This document shows, piece after piece, positions 22,966-33,641 of a stretch of 64,000 nucleotides of DNA. The translations under genes and the position numbers were made by a program. Source of the DNA: Branchiostoma floridae (Eukaryota > Chordata > Leptocardii > Amphioxiformes > Branchiostomatidae); contig NC_049988.1 in assembly GCF_000003815.2 (NCBI RefSeq), positions 14,743,412 to 14,807,411 on the forward strand, given 5' to 3'. Position 1 is the first letter of the stretch. The number at the start of each line of letters is the position of its first letter. Below the pieces are notes generated by a model that worked only from the letters and a program-made list of their open reading frames with translations, was not told the DNA's origin and searched no databases.

Positions 22966-24144
22966 AAAAATGTAAAAAAAAAAAAATTACACCAACCTCG
23001 AAAGCTTGGACATATTCTACAAACATTCCGTAGGCTGTGGTGGGGACTGGCGCATGCTATACTAAATCTATCAGCCACAACTACATAACATGTATAAAAC
23101 ATACGTGGAAAACACGTATTGCATGACAAGTCCGTTTTTGTAAATATCTCGACAAACTTAGAAAATGTTGAATCAGGGTTTAGTCAGTTGATTTTGTAGT
23201 CGCTTTTTTTCACAATTGAAACAAGGAGGCAGAGGAAAGAAAGTTCCACGTCACAAACACGGACAACTTTAGTGAGGGTTGACAAATGTCACTTTGTCAG
23301 AAAAACCATGTCAGAAACAGACAAGTTCAGCGAGGTTTCACAAATGTAGAATATCCATGTTACAAAGTTTGTATACAAACAGACTATATCTGTGAAGGTT
23401 GACAAATATAGAAAGTCCATGTGACAAACGGACAATTTCCATGCGGTTAAGATCACATCTTATATATGTATTAGCTTATTGATTATTTGACATTTCCTGT
23501 GATGTTGTGATATGAGCTGTTTCAAAAGTCCTAAGTATACCAGCAAGCCCAAAGACAACGAAAAGCCAACGAAAGTCTTCTTACCTTCCTTTGTTTCGAA
23601 TGACATCTTTCCATTTATATACATCATGCAATTTCAAAACGTTTTTCTAAAGGGCAAGTAACTGTTGGTGATGGCCGTAATTTCATTCAAACCTTTGACT
23701 AGATCTATTTCCTTAAATATAACTTGATGGCTGTTATGTACATATACTTCTGTAAGTTGTGTCCAAGTTTCGTTGTAGTAGGATGAAAAATGCCTACGTT
23801 ACAGGGTTGAAAAGATAGTAACCCCTACGTGCCCCCAGACCCGCGCCGGGTCTCTCTGGGGGCACCTTAAGCTTAATCCGGGCAATATCGAATAAGTCAC
23901 GACCTGTCATTCAAATGTCAATCAACTGTTTCTTCGGATTGCACCTGGTGGCTTTCTCACGGTGTGGATTAGGGCAAGTAACTGTTAGTGATCGAGATCG
24001 AGAAAAAATCATCTCCTCCCACTTGTCAGCAGAAGTCAGCTTGATTTAAAATTTGTATACATATACATGTATCTGTGTTATCCAAAACAGGGGAACAAGA
24101 TTAGGGGATGCTGTTTTATATCAAAGTTACTCATGCAGGATGTT

Positions 24145-25955
24145 TTCTACTTATTTTTTAAAAATCTTTTTACTTGGTTTCGACTTACTTTTTAAAATCT
24201 TTTTACTATAAAAACACTTTCGACTTATTTTCTAAAATCTTTTTACTATAAAAAAATTCGACTTATTTTTAAAAATGTTTTTACTTGGTTTCGACTTATT
24301 TTTAAAAATGTTTTTGCTTGGTTTCGACTAATTTTCTAAAATGTTTTTACTTACTAATTGGTTTCGACTTATTTTTAAAAATCTTTTTACTATAAAAAAA
24401 CTTTCGACTTATTTTTTAAAATCTTTTACTATAAAAACTTTTGACTTATTTTTAAAAATCTTTTTACTTGGTTTCGACTCATTATCTAAAATCTTTTTAC
24501 TAACTTTCGACTTATTTTTCAAAATCTTTTTACTTGGTTTCGACTCATTATCTAAAATCTTTTTACTAACTTTCGACTTATTTTTCAAAATCTTTTTACT
24601 TGGTTTCGACTAATTTTTAAAAATCTTTTTACTTGGTTTCGACTTATTTTTGAAAAAAATCTTTTAACTTGGTTTCGACTTATTTTTAAAAATCGTTTTA
24701 CTTGGTTTCGACTTATTTTTTAAAATCTTTTCACTATAAAAAAAACTTTCGACTTATTTTTAAAAATCTTTTTACTTGGTTTCGACTAATTTTCTAAAAT
24801 ATTTTTAATTGGTTTCGACATATTTTTTAAAATTTTTTACTTGGTTTCGACTTATTTTTAAAAATCTTTTTACTTGGTTTCGACTTATTTTCTAAAATCT
24901 TTTTACTAACTTTCGACTTATTTTTTAAAATCTTTTTATTATAAAAAAAACTTTCGACTTATTTCTTAAAATCTTTTTACTTGGTTTCGACTAATTTTCT
25001 AAAATATTTTTAATTGGTTTCGACTTATTTTTTAAAATCTTTTTACTTGGTTTCGACTTATTTTTTAAAATCTTTTTACTTGGTTTCGACTAATTTTCTA
25101 AAATATTTTTAATTGGTTTCGACTTATTTTTTAAAATCTTTTTACTTGGTTTCGACTTATTTTTTAAAATCTTTTTACAAAAAAAACTTTCGACTTATTT
25201 TTAAAAATCTTTTTGCTTGGTTTCGACTTATTTTTAAAAATCTGTTTACTATAAAAAACTTTTGACTTATTTTTTAAGATCTTTTTACCATAAAAAAAAA
25301 CTTTCGACTTATTTTTAAAAATCTTTTTACTTGGTTCCGATTTATTTTAAAAATGTTTTTACTTGGTTTCGACTCATTTTTTAAAATCTTTTTACTTGGT
25401 TTCGACTTATTTTCTAAAATCTTTTTACTATAAAAAAAATTCGACTTATTTTTAAAAATGTTTTTACTTGATTTCGACTTATTTTTAAAAATGTTTTTAC
25501 TTGGTTTCGACTTATTTTTTAAAACATTTTTACTTGGTTTCCACTTATTTTTAAAAAATCTTTTTACTATAAAAAAACTTTCGACTTATTTTTTTAAATC
25601 TTTTTACTATAAAAACTTTTGACTTATTTTTAGAAATCTTTTTACTTGGTTTTGACTTATTTGCTAAAATCTTTTTACTAACTTTCGACTTATTTTTTAA
25701 AAACTTTTTACTTGGTTTCGACTAATTTTCTAAAATATTTTTAATTGGTTTCGACTTATATTTAAAAATCTTTTTACTATAAAAAATCTTTCGACTTATT
25801 TTTTAAAATCTTTTTACTTGGTTTCAACTTATTTTTTAAAATTCTTTTTACTTGGTTTCGACTTATTTTTTAAAATCTTTTTACTTGGTTTCGACTTATT
25901 CTTTAAAATCATTTTACTATAAAAAACTTTCGACTTATTTTTAAAAATCTTTTTA
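24145..25955. repeat. AT-rich minisatellite, ~33 bp unit, 1.8 kb
   Basis: Head-to-tail units of the form CTTTTTACTTGG-TTTCGACTTATTTTTAAAAAT. A longer variant replaces CTTGGTTT with CTATAAAAAAACTTT. There are well over 40 units. Reading frames inside it (for example FLKIFLLGFDS repeats) are by-products. Confidence 0.95.
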
Positions 25956-27214
25956 TTGTTGTTTTCAATCGTACCTTTTGATAAAGGGTGATTGGTCTAT
26001 TCAACATATGAGAAAGAGATATGCTATCGAGTATGCCTCTTTTCCTAGTGTGTCATAGGCTACACCTGCCTTGGGGTGCTTGATTGACGGGACATGTGCG
26101 TGACCGGTGCATGAACCCCAGAGTTGACCCCGGGGTCGTCACGCTGAGGACTGCGTTCAGGCGAAGTAATCTTGCAATAACATCTTAGGCACGTAATGTG
26201 TCATTCAACCGGTCACTGTAGTTTTCCGCCTTGACAAATAAAATTTTGCATAGTCATTAATATTAATTGTATTTACATCGTTTTTACCGAATCATGGCTG
26301 AGAAATTTGCATATACTAGCCAAATTTCTGTGTGTAGGCGGGACTCAAACAGTTACAGAATAACACAGACCAACTCCTCGGTTCCAGGGGGCGACCTGCC
26401 CGACGAAAACTCTACAACAGACCTGGGAACCCCCTGAGTTAGAGTCTCCGCGCGATGAAATTTATAGAGATCAGGGTAGCATCCAGGCTACCAGTCTCTG
26501 GGAGTTCTTCCACATTTATTTTGGGAATTGTACCGCTGAGGAGTCCGCTGTAGCTCCTAGACTTTTTCGTAGAGTCTAGAGACGTGTTGCCGCCCGTCGG
26601 ATCACCACAATATGTTTTGTGCCGAAGTAAACAGGCAAGGACAGTACTTCTAAAAATTTGGGCAGAAAACGAGGTAGGTGTTTTATTTAATGTGACTGTG
26701 TTCGACTAACGCCGGCGGCATATGTCCATAAAAGGACCCAGTCGGACAGTTTGGGGGGAACGAAAAGTACGTTACAAATGATAACAAGAACAAAAAACGA
26801 GCAAACTCCAATTCCCTTGTAAAAAAAAAACTTAAGGTATGTATGGGTATGATCAACGTTAATAGGTACGTTTTCATTATGGTGGCCATCATGCTGATGC
26901 AACATTCGTAATTTCTCTTCTTTTGGGCTGTTTAATTTTTTTTAAATTTGTGGGTTCGACATCTCTCACGCACCCCGGCCATCAAGCACTAATCTGAAGG
27001 GGCTATTGTTTCTTGTCCGTAATCTGGGACGCTGTCCGTAATCTGGGACGCAGTGTAACCATATCCACATTCCAGATGTTTCACGTCGAGTTTGCATGGG
27101 GTTGTGCGATATACAGATCAGATTGTGTTAGAACTATGGTGTTTTTCTATGTTTCGAGAATATGTTCACGCTTTCAAGTTTGGTGCAATTCCTTTTTTTT
27201 GTACATGTCAACTC

Positions 27215-27435
27215 AGCAGACACGAGGTTGGGGCTGCAGGTGGGTTAAAACCAGGTGCAGGATGATGGGACGACGAGGAGCGGAGATCAGATTAAGCTAC
27301 CGGTGGTCGACAAGGCAAGTCCGAGGAAGCGGTCGCCGACGTAGCCAGGAAGCCATAGTTCCAACGGCCTCTACACAGTTCCCCAACTCCAGAGCTGACG
27401 CCACCCCAAGGAAAGCATGAAGGTGGGTTTCACCC
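27215..27435 (+). repeat. Repeat B, copy 2
   Basis: Related to 29600-29830 in inverse orientation. Shared features are CAGACACGAGGT, GGGGCTGCAG, CAGGATGATG, GGGACGACGA, AGGAGCGGAGAT, and the end ATGAAGGTGGGTTTCAC, where AAG|GTGGGT could be a splice donor. Confidence 0.5.
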
Positions 27436-29244
27436 GTATCATTGTTAGCTTAATGCAAATTTTAAGACCTGCTTCCAATACCATATTCTGCACGCCCCAC
27501 GTAGTGAACAATCGTAGAAACCCTGAGGCAGACGCTTCGGTAAATTTTAAAGTTTTTCTCCTTGTATTTTAGGTACCGCTTTTATTGCCACATTTTGTCC
27601 GCTCCACATGGTGAACGTCATAATTCCATTCGTCGAAAATCCCTATAAAGGCAGGTCTGACATTCTTTGCCAACTTTTTAAAAACAATAAAACACAATGG
27701 GGTCACAGGGCATATATATATATATAACTTTGTTGGTAGCGTCACTATTTACCCGTAATTTTGCTATTCAAAACAACGATTTACTTTCTCAAATTACGTC
27801 TTTTTCAAACATCAGACACACTTGCACGAGTTAGCATCGGCAGTCACATTCCATCTGTGCACTATCGGTAGCTGCGATCAAAATATGGTTGGGCCTAGGG
27901 TTCTAGACAAATATACTCAGAATTGCATGCAATAAATACTTGTTCAAATGACTTCAAACGTGGTGAAAATTACACGCGGCAAGGAAAGTGTTCATTTTCT
28001 GACCATTGAAGGTACCTGGTGTGCTTGTATGACAACCGCCGAAAAGGAAAGGCCTATACTAGTTTTATACAGCTAGTAATTTCTAAGTATGTAAGATTCA
28101 TTCATTAACGGATCATCGGGGTTTTAACCAGTAGATAAAAAGGTAGCAGATGCAAGTTAAAAGACTGGCTCGTTAAAAATGATAATGTACACAAAAAATG
28201 TTTAAACGTTTCCAGTACACCAAGAGTTCTGATCGAACATGTCCGTGACTCACCGTGATTCACCGTTAACGCGTTAATTTGACGTTCTGGTCAGGTCTAA
28301 TTATCGCAAGTGTTCTGATACGTGTATGTAAAGGGTTAGTGTGTGACCACAATCGTTTCCCTCTCATAGCAAAGAAAATGGAATGTAAATAATATAACGA
28401 ACTGTCCCTTAAAATGTTTGAGTTGTCAGAAGAGCGCAGTTGGTAGTTTCAATTACAGAGAATCACGTCGCAGCTTACTACGGGTCACTAAGTCGTCACC
28501 CACCTGTCAGTTAGCCGCACAGCTGCATCGGGATTATGTTTCTCACATCACAGGGAAGGTTAATAACAGTGACATTAAGGGCGTGTGAACAGCTCAGGTC
28601 AGCTAGTGTAGTTTATAAACAATCAACTTGCATGCCACACTGTACAGTAGAGTTACGTGAAATTTGTTAGTATTTACAGTTACGCTGCCCTGTCATATCA
28701 CATGTCAACGCACTAGAATACCCTCAAAAACGTATTACTATAACGCCTGTGCACATGTGTATTTCTTCACTCATGTTATTATGCGTAGCTTTGTCTGCTA
28801 GCCAAATTTTCTCACCACAATGCAGGAAATAGTGTTTCAAGGGGTCAATAGTTCAAACTGTTCCCGGGGAGAATACCCTCAGTCCCACTTGTCACGCCTT
28901 CCATGCTGCACATGCTGAAAATTCGGCCAATAATATTTCGCCCAAACCTTAAAAGTAAGAAATTCACTGCCGCCGCCTCTGAAAAATGTTCGTCGTCACT
29001 TCCAAACAACATAAAATTAATACTTTGATGCAGAACTAGCTAACTTAAGATAGTTGAATCCAACTCTAAGTGTTGAAGTAAGCCTCACGAGGTAACGTAA
29101 TTCGTAATACATTAGTATCATTCGCGTGCAATACCCTGTACAGGGAAACTAATATAGTATGTTACACAAAATCGCGCAATCACGTGAATGGAATGTTTGG
29201 AGAATATGTCTTGTGTGATTCTTTTATTTTTTTCTTGTCAGATT

Positions 29245-29390
29245 GGCAGACGTGAGGTCAGGGCTGCTATGTAGGATGGGTTGAAACCAGGAGTAGGATG
29301 ATCATGAAAAAAGGGACGACTAAGAGCGGAGATGAGATGAAGCGTCAGTTGGTTGACAAGTCACGCCTGGCCGAGGAACTGGTCATTCAA
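29245..29390 (+). repeat. Repeat B, copy 3
   Basis: Starts with CAGACGTGAGGTCAGGGCTG and runs through GATGATCATGAAAAAAGGG and GATGAGATGAAGCG to GGCCGAGGAACTGGTC. One frame reads MKRQLVDKSRLAEELV, coiled-coil-like, but it is not kept open in all copies. Confidence 0.5.
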
Positions 29391-29599
29391 ACATGCAGGA
29401 ATATTCTTGAGAGACATTTCAATGTTTTAAAAGCCTAACGAAGCACTTTTGTATGGAACAGTTAGGTTTCCGTAGAAATCAAAAATAAATTTTGCTTCTC
29501 CAACGTTCTTTGCGGATAAGCCTCAACACGATATTTTCGCGAACAGAACATCTGGGTAAACAATCAACAGTAGTTCCAAATCGGTAATAATGATCTGGG

Positions 29600-29830
29600 T
29601 GAAACCCACCTTCATATTTTCGCTGGCACGATGTTGGTCCTGGAGTTGTTCTGTGGCTTCCTCTGGTTAGCTATTAGGTCGGCGGTTTGTTCAAAGCGAC
29701 CAGTTCCTCGGCCAGGCGTGACTTGTCAACCACCTGTCGCTTCATCTCATCTCCGCTCTTCGTCGTCCCTTTTTTTCATGATCATCCTACTCCTGATTTC
29801 AACAAATCCTACAGCCCTGACCTTACGTCT
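29600..29830 (-). repeat. Repeat B, copy 4
   Basis: Inverse-orientation partner of copies 2 and 3, about 200 bp downstream of copy 3, so copies 3 and 4 form a head-to-head pair. Confidence 0.5.
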
Positions 29831-30256
29831 GCCGTTTTTGTCGGGAAAGTCGGAAAATAAGAGTCCGGTCCAGTTTCGATGATTTCGACAGGGATTTGAA
29901 TATCGTTTATCGAATATCGTCCCTTTCCCTCGTCTCCACTATGGAATAACCCATGGTTGCTGAGCAATGGCATTCACTGTCTAGTGTTCATATTGCGTAA
30001 TGCAGATGAAAGGCCAAGCCAAGCTGACTCCCAGCCAAGCAGTCATTTCGCTGCCAGACAGAGAGGAGAAAAGCCACGCCACGGGTCTTGAGCTGGTCTC
30101 TGATGATCAATAACATACACCTGCTGCCACGAAGTCAACACACTCCCTTTCACTTCGGTAAGTAACTCAGCTTCCACTTCTGCGTAGCGAAGAGGATCTT
30201 AGAAAACTTCCTTTGTCTGGTTTGATCAGAGCCAGGTATACAAATTAGTAGTTTAT

Positions 30257-30410
30257 CAAAGATTATCAAATTGTTAGCTTCGTACTTTTTTTTAATTTGT
30301 ACGTAAATGCACTTGACCTGTTCTTTTTGTCAGTAAAGATTATCAAATTGTTAGCTTCGTACTTTTTTTAATTTGTACGTAAATGCACTTGACCTGTTCT
30401 TTTTGTCAGT
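30257..30410 (+). repeat. 76 bp direct duplication
   Basis: AAGATTATCAAATTG ... TTCTTTTTGTCAGTA occurs twice in immediate succession, with one length difference in a T run. Confidence 0.85.
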
Positions 30411-30434
30411 ATATATATATTTGTTTTAAAAATG

Positions 30435-30610
30435 GGATATATCTTGTGGTATGCAGTGTCCGGAAAACAACGTCGTTTGGGTTGTCTCCCGAGGATTCCG
30501 TCCCAGATTTCGGACATTGTGTGTAACAGTAGAACACAATAGGGCTACGGAACTGCTAAACTGTAATGATATATCTCATTTTCAAAACAGATATGTATTC
30601 AATTTGATTC
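30435..30610 (+). repeat. Repeat A, copy 2
   Basis: Plus-strand homologue of 22500-22735. It carries TGGTATGCAG-TGTCCGG, then a frame reading WVVSRGFRPRFRTL followed by GTGTGTAACA. Confidence 0.55.
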
Positions 30611-32379
30611 CTTCTAAAGGGATATATTATTACATTTCTTATTATTCTTACTCTATTTCTTGTAATTCTTATTCAAAAGCGAAGTATCATTTTGAAATAG
30701 CTTGGTTATTTCAATCGGCTAGAGCGTTCAAGTTGATATACGTGTGCATGTTCTCTCTCAATCTCTGCACAGGTCGGGCAAGAGAGATAAACACGGGCAA
30801 GACCGACTCCTCCCGCCGCAACGGACGTCGCTGATGGCTTGCGCTGGAAGACGAGCTGTATCACTGTGGGGAAGGACGCCCGTATGCAAATTGCAACAAC
30901 GGGACCAAGGCTGGGAGCCATGCAAAATCCGGAACAACGTCGCCCTAAGGAGCAAGGCCATGAGAGGAAAATGCCAGACCGGAGCAGAGCCGCGTACAGC
31001 CAAGATTGCGCTGCTACAACTATGGAAATACTGACGCCAGTTTATGGACTGATGTACACGTATTGTCTGCATTACTAGTATTTGACTTTACAGACACAAA
31101 GACATATTGTCTAGTCTATTATGTGTATCAAAGAATATACAAGTAATGTAATTGACTCAGACGACGACGGTCCAAATCAAACCATGTGCGGATTTACGAA
31201 TGGTGGAAATCCCATACAGACACACGTACGGTCTCATTGATGAGTTTTTAACTGCATTGGGAGTAATGGCATGCAAAAATACGTGTTTCACATGGGCGCG
31301 TACAAAATGAACGCACTTGAAATATGTTTATTCTATTTATTCTTTGTTGCGCTCATTTACGTTTTATCTTGTAAAAAACTTACGACAACAGCTAAACATT
31401 CAGTCTTATATGACAATTAGAACATGCATGAAGTTAGTACACACCGCAACGGGGACTGCACAACTCAGAACTGTGTGCCTCCGACCCAGACCGCAGCTAC
31501 CGAACATTGCCTGCTAATTTCTTGAAGTAGAAAGAAACTTTCACCAATCTAACGTTAGAGATCAGTTGGGCTGGATAAAAGGAAAATTCTCATCGCTAAA
31601 AAAAACACCTCCGTGCAGCCGCTTACTTTTTTGGGCCGTAATTTGGAGTAATACATCAACGGGACCTTACAAATATTATGTATGCAAGCTGATGTTGCAT
31701 TTCAGTCCGTCACTTGCAACAAGCTAGATACAACGCAATGGTTGCTGTATGTACCGGCATGTGTTAGTCTATATTGTGCCATGATTATTATTCTCAGACG
31801 GTTTCCGGTAATTCGTTAAATTTGATAATGTGAACTGCAACAGACCGAGATAAAGTACTAGTAACAATGTTGTGTGATGTGAGCGGACAGCTGTGTAACT
31901 GTCTGTCAGGTAAGACAGAATATAAAGACGAGAGATTTATTTCTAAGGCAATTCAGGAGAGCAACAGACCGAGTGACATAACATTATGACGTCGCAGTTA
32001 GTATACGTTCAAAGTCTCCCGTGCCCAGTGTACGGAAATCCCTATCTCTGTGTCATTTCTTTATCGTTAACGTGGTCGTCTTCAAATCAGAATCCAAAAG
32101 AATTAGTTACATGTCCAAGAATACCATTGTTTATCAGAGGAAGAAAATCGTTGTCAGAAACATCGGTAAACATTTATTTTAATTCTGAATCATTTACCAT
32201 ATCAAATTCTACTTTGTTGAATTCCAAAACCGCCCTGTCAAGGCATATCATTACATATTGTAAGAAGCAAAACTTAATATACAAAAATGAACAGCTATGA
32301 CTCATATAACATTTTAATCTCATGCAAAACCACTATCTCACCGCAACACTGACTGACCATCATTGTTGTGCGGCTGTCG

Positions 32380-33170
32380 TCGCTACTATGGAATGTCTTT
32401 CCGACAAGTCCACAAGTCCACAAAGCTCACAACATTAAACAGCATCGTTAACACATCAAGATCGCATATAAAACCACCATCCCATTGTTGTTGTTTTGTT
32501 GTCTTTGTTTAAAACAGACTAATCATCTGTTGTGCGGCTGTCGTCCCTACATGTCTTTCCGACAAGTCCGTCACAACAAGTTCACAACGTTCCACAGCAT
32601 CGTTACCACCATCCCATTGTTGTTGTTTTGTTGTCCTTGTTTAAAACAGACTAATCATCTGTTGTGCGGCTGTCGTCCCTACATGTCTTTCCGACAAGTC
32701 CGTCACAGCAAGTTCACATATTCCACAGCATCGTTAACACATCAAAATCGCATATAAAGCCACCATCCCATGGCCATTGTTGTTGTTCTTTTGTTGTCCT
32801 TCCTTAAAACCGACTAATCATCTGTTGTGCGGCTGTCGTCCCTACATGTCTTTCCGACAAGTCCGTCACAGCAAGTTCACATATTCCACAGCATCGTTAA
32901 CACATCAAAATCGCATATAAAGCCACCATCCCATGGCCATTGTTGTTGTTGTTTTGTTGTCCTTGTTTAATACAGACTAATCATCTGTTGTGCGGCTGTC
33001 GTCCCTACATGTCTTTCCGACAAGTCCGTCACAACAAGTTCACAATATACCGCAGCATCGTTAACACATCAAAATCGCATAATAAACAACCATCGCATTG
33101 TTGGTGTTTTGTTGTCCTTGTTACAAACAAACCGTGAAACTGTGGTGCCTATATCTTCCGACAAGCCCGC
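32380..33170 (+). repeat. ~160 bp tandem repeat, about five units
   Basis: Each unit carries CATCTGTTGTGCGGCTGTCGTC, TGTCTTTCCGACAAGTCC and ACAGCATCGTTAACACATC, with a (GTT)n segment. The last unit is diverged. It lies 0.5-1.3 kb upstream of the TEX10 start codon. Sequence words broken for length: the first motif continues into CCTACATG. Confidence 0.9.
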
Positions 33171-33292
33171 AACAACAAGTTCAAAACATAACCACAGCTT
33201 CCCCAAGATGCCTCAATCCCAGCATGCCCCACACCAAACATGACGACACATTTCCCAACATGCCTCACACAACATGGCACCAACTTTCCCGG

Positions 33293-33340
33293 CATGCCTC
33301 ACTCCCAGCATGCCTCACTCCCAGCATGCCTCACTCCCTT
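33293..33340 (+). repeat. 16 bp tandem repeat, three units
   Basis: GCATGCCTCACTCCCA is repeated head to tail immediately before the TEX10 promoter-proximal region. Confidence 0.9.
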
Positions 33341-33350
33341 GACATCATCC

Positions 33351-33390
33351 AACATGGCGGCGCCCTATAATACAACATGGCGGCGCCCTA
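33351..33390 (+). promoter_or_regulatory. Duplicated YY1-like site upstream of TEX10
   Basis: AACATGGCGGCGCCCTA occurs at 33351-33367 and again at 33374-33390. The core AANATGGCGGC matches the YY1 consensus seen near many animal housekeeping start sites. The TEX10 start codon is about 250 bp downstream. Function is inferred from motif and position. Confidence 0.6.
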
Positions 33391-33641
33391 CTCCGCTAAC
33401 GAAAACAAAACAGGTTGTGCTATCGCAAACCTGTAACTAGCTGCTAAAGTTAGTCTTACAGATTCTACTGCCGCTCTCGTTACTGTGTAACTTTTGCAGA
33501 AGGTAAGCATATTCTTCTTGAGCTGTCTCAAAAATACCAGCGCTGTGTTCGGCTTTGAGTTTTGATCTTTGAATTGCCCCCCTCCCCACACAAGCGCATG
33601 TGAGAAAATCTCCTTCGCAAATGTTTTCTCAGTGACCAAAG

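Larger units (their letters stand above)
21214..24140. other. SWEET upstream region and repeat-rich intergenic DNA
   Basis: No recognised gene. It contains the YY1-like site at 21488-21499, repeat A (22500-22735) and repeat B (22865-22965). A GC-rich imperfect hairpin lies at about 23828-23866 (GTGCCCCCAGA ... TCTGGGGGCAC). The rest appears unique. Confidence 0.4.
25956..33292. other. Gene-poor repeat-rich interval
   Basis: No gene is confidently recognised. It holds repeat B copies at 27215-27420, 29245-29390 and 29600-29830, repeat A at 30435-30610, a 76 bp direct duplication near 30257-30410, and the ~160 bp tandem repeat at 32380-33170. Short ORFs around 30740-31080 follow an acceptor-like TCTGCACAG (ending at 30776) but resemble nothing I know. 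They could be an exon of an unidentified transcript. Confidence 0.4.

Noticed and set aside
24341..24613. Plus-strand ORF with FLKIFLLGFDSLSK repeats
   Set aside because: It lies wholly inside the AT-rich minisatellite. The repeating peptide is only the translated 33 bp unit.
32485..33137. Plus ORFs repeating HLLCGCRPYMSFRQVRH
   Set aside because: Produced by the ~160 bp tandem repeat. Units change frame and contain stops, so no protein is supported.
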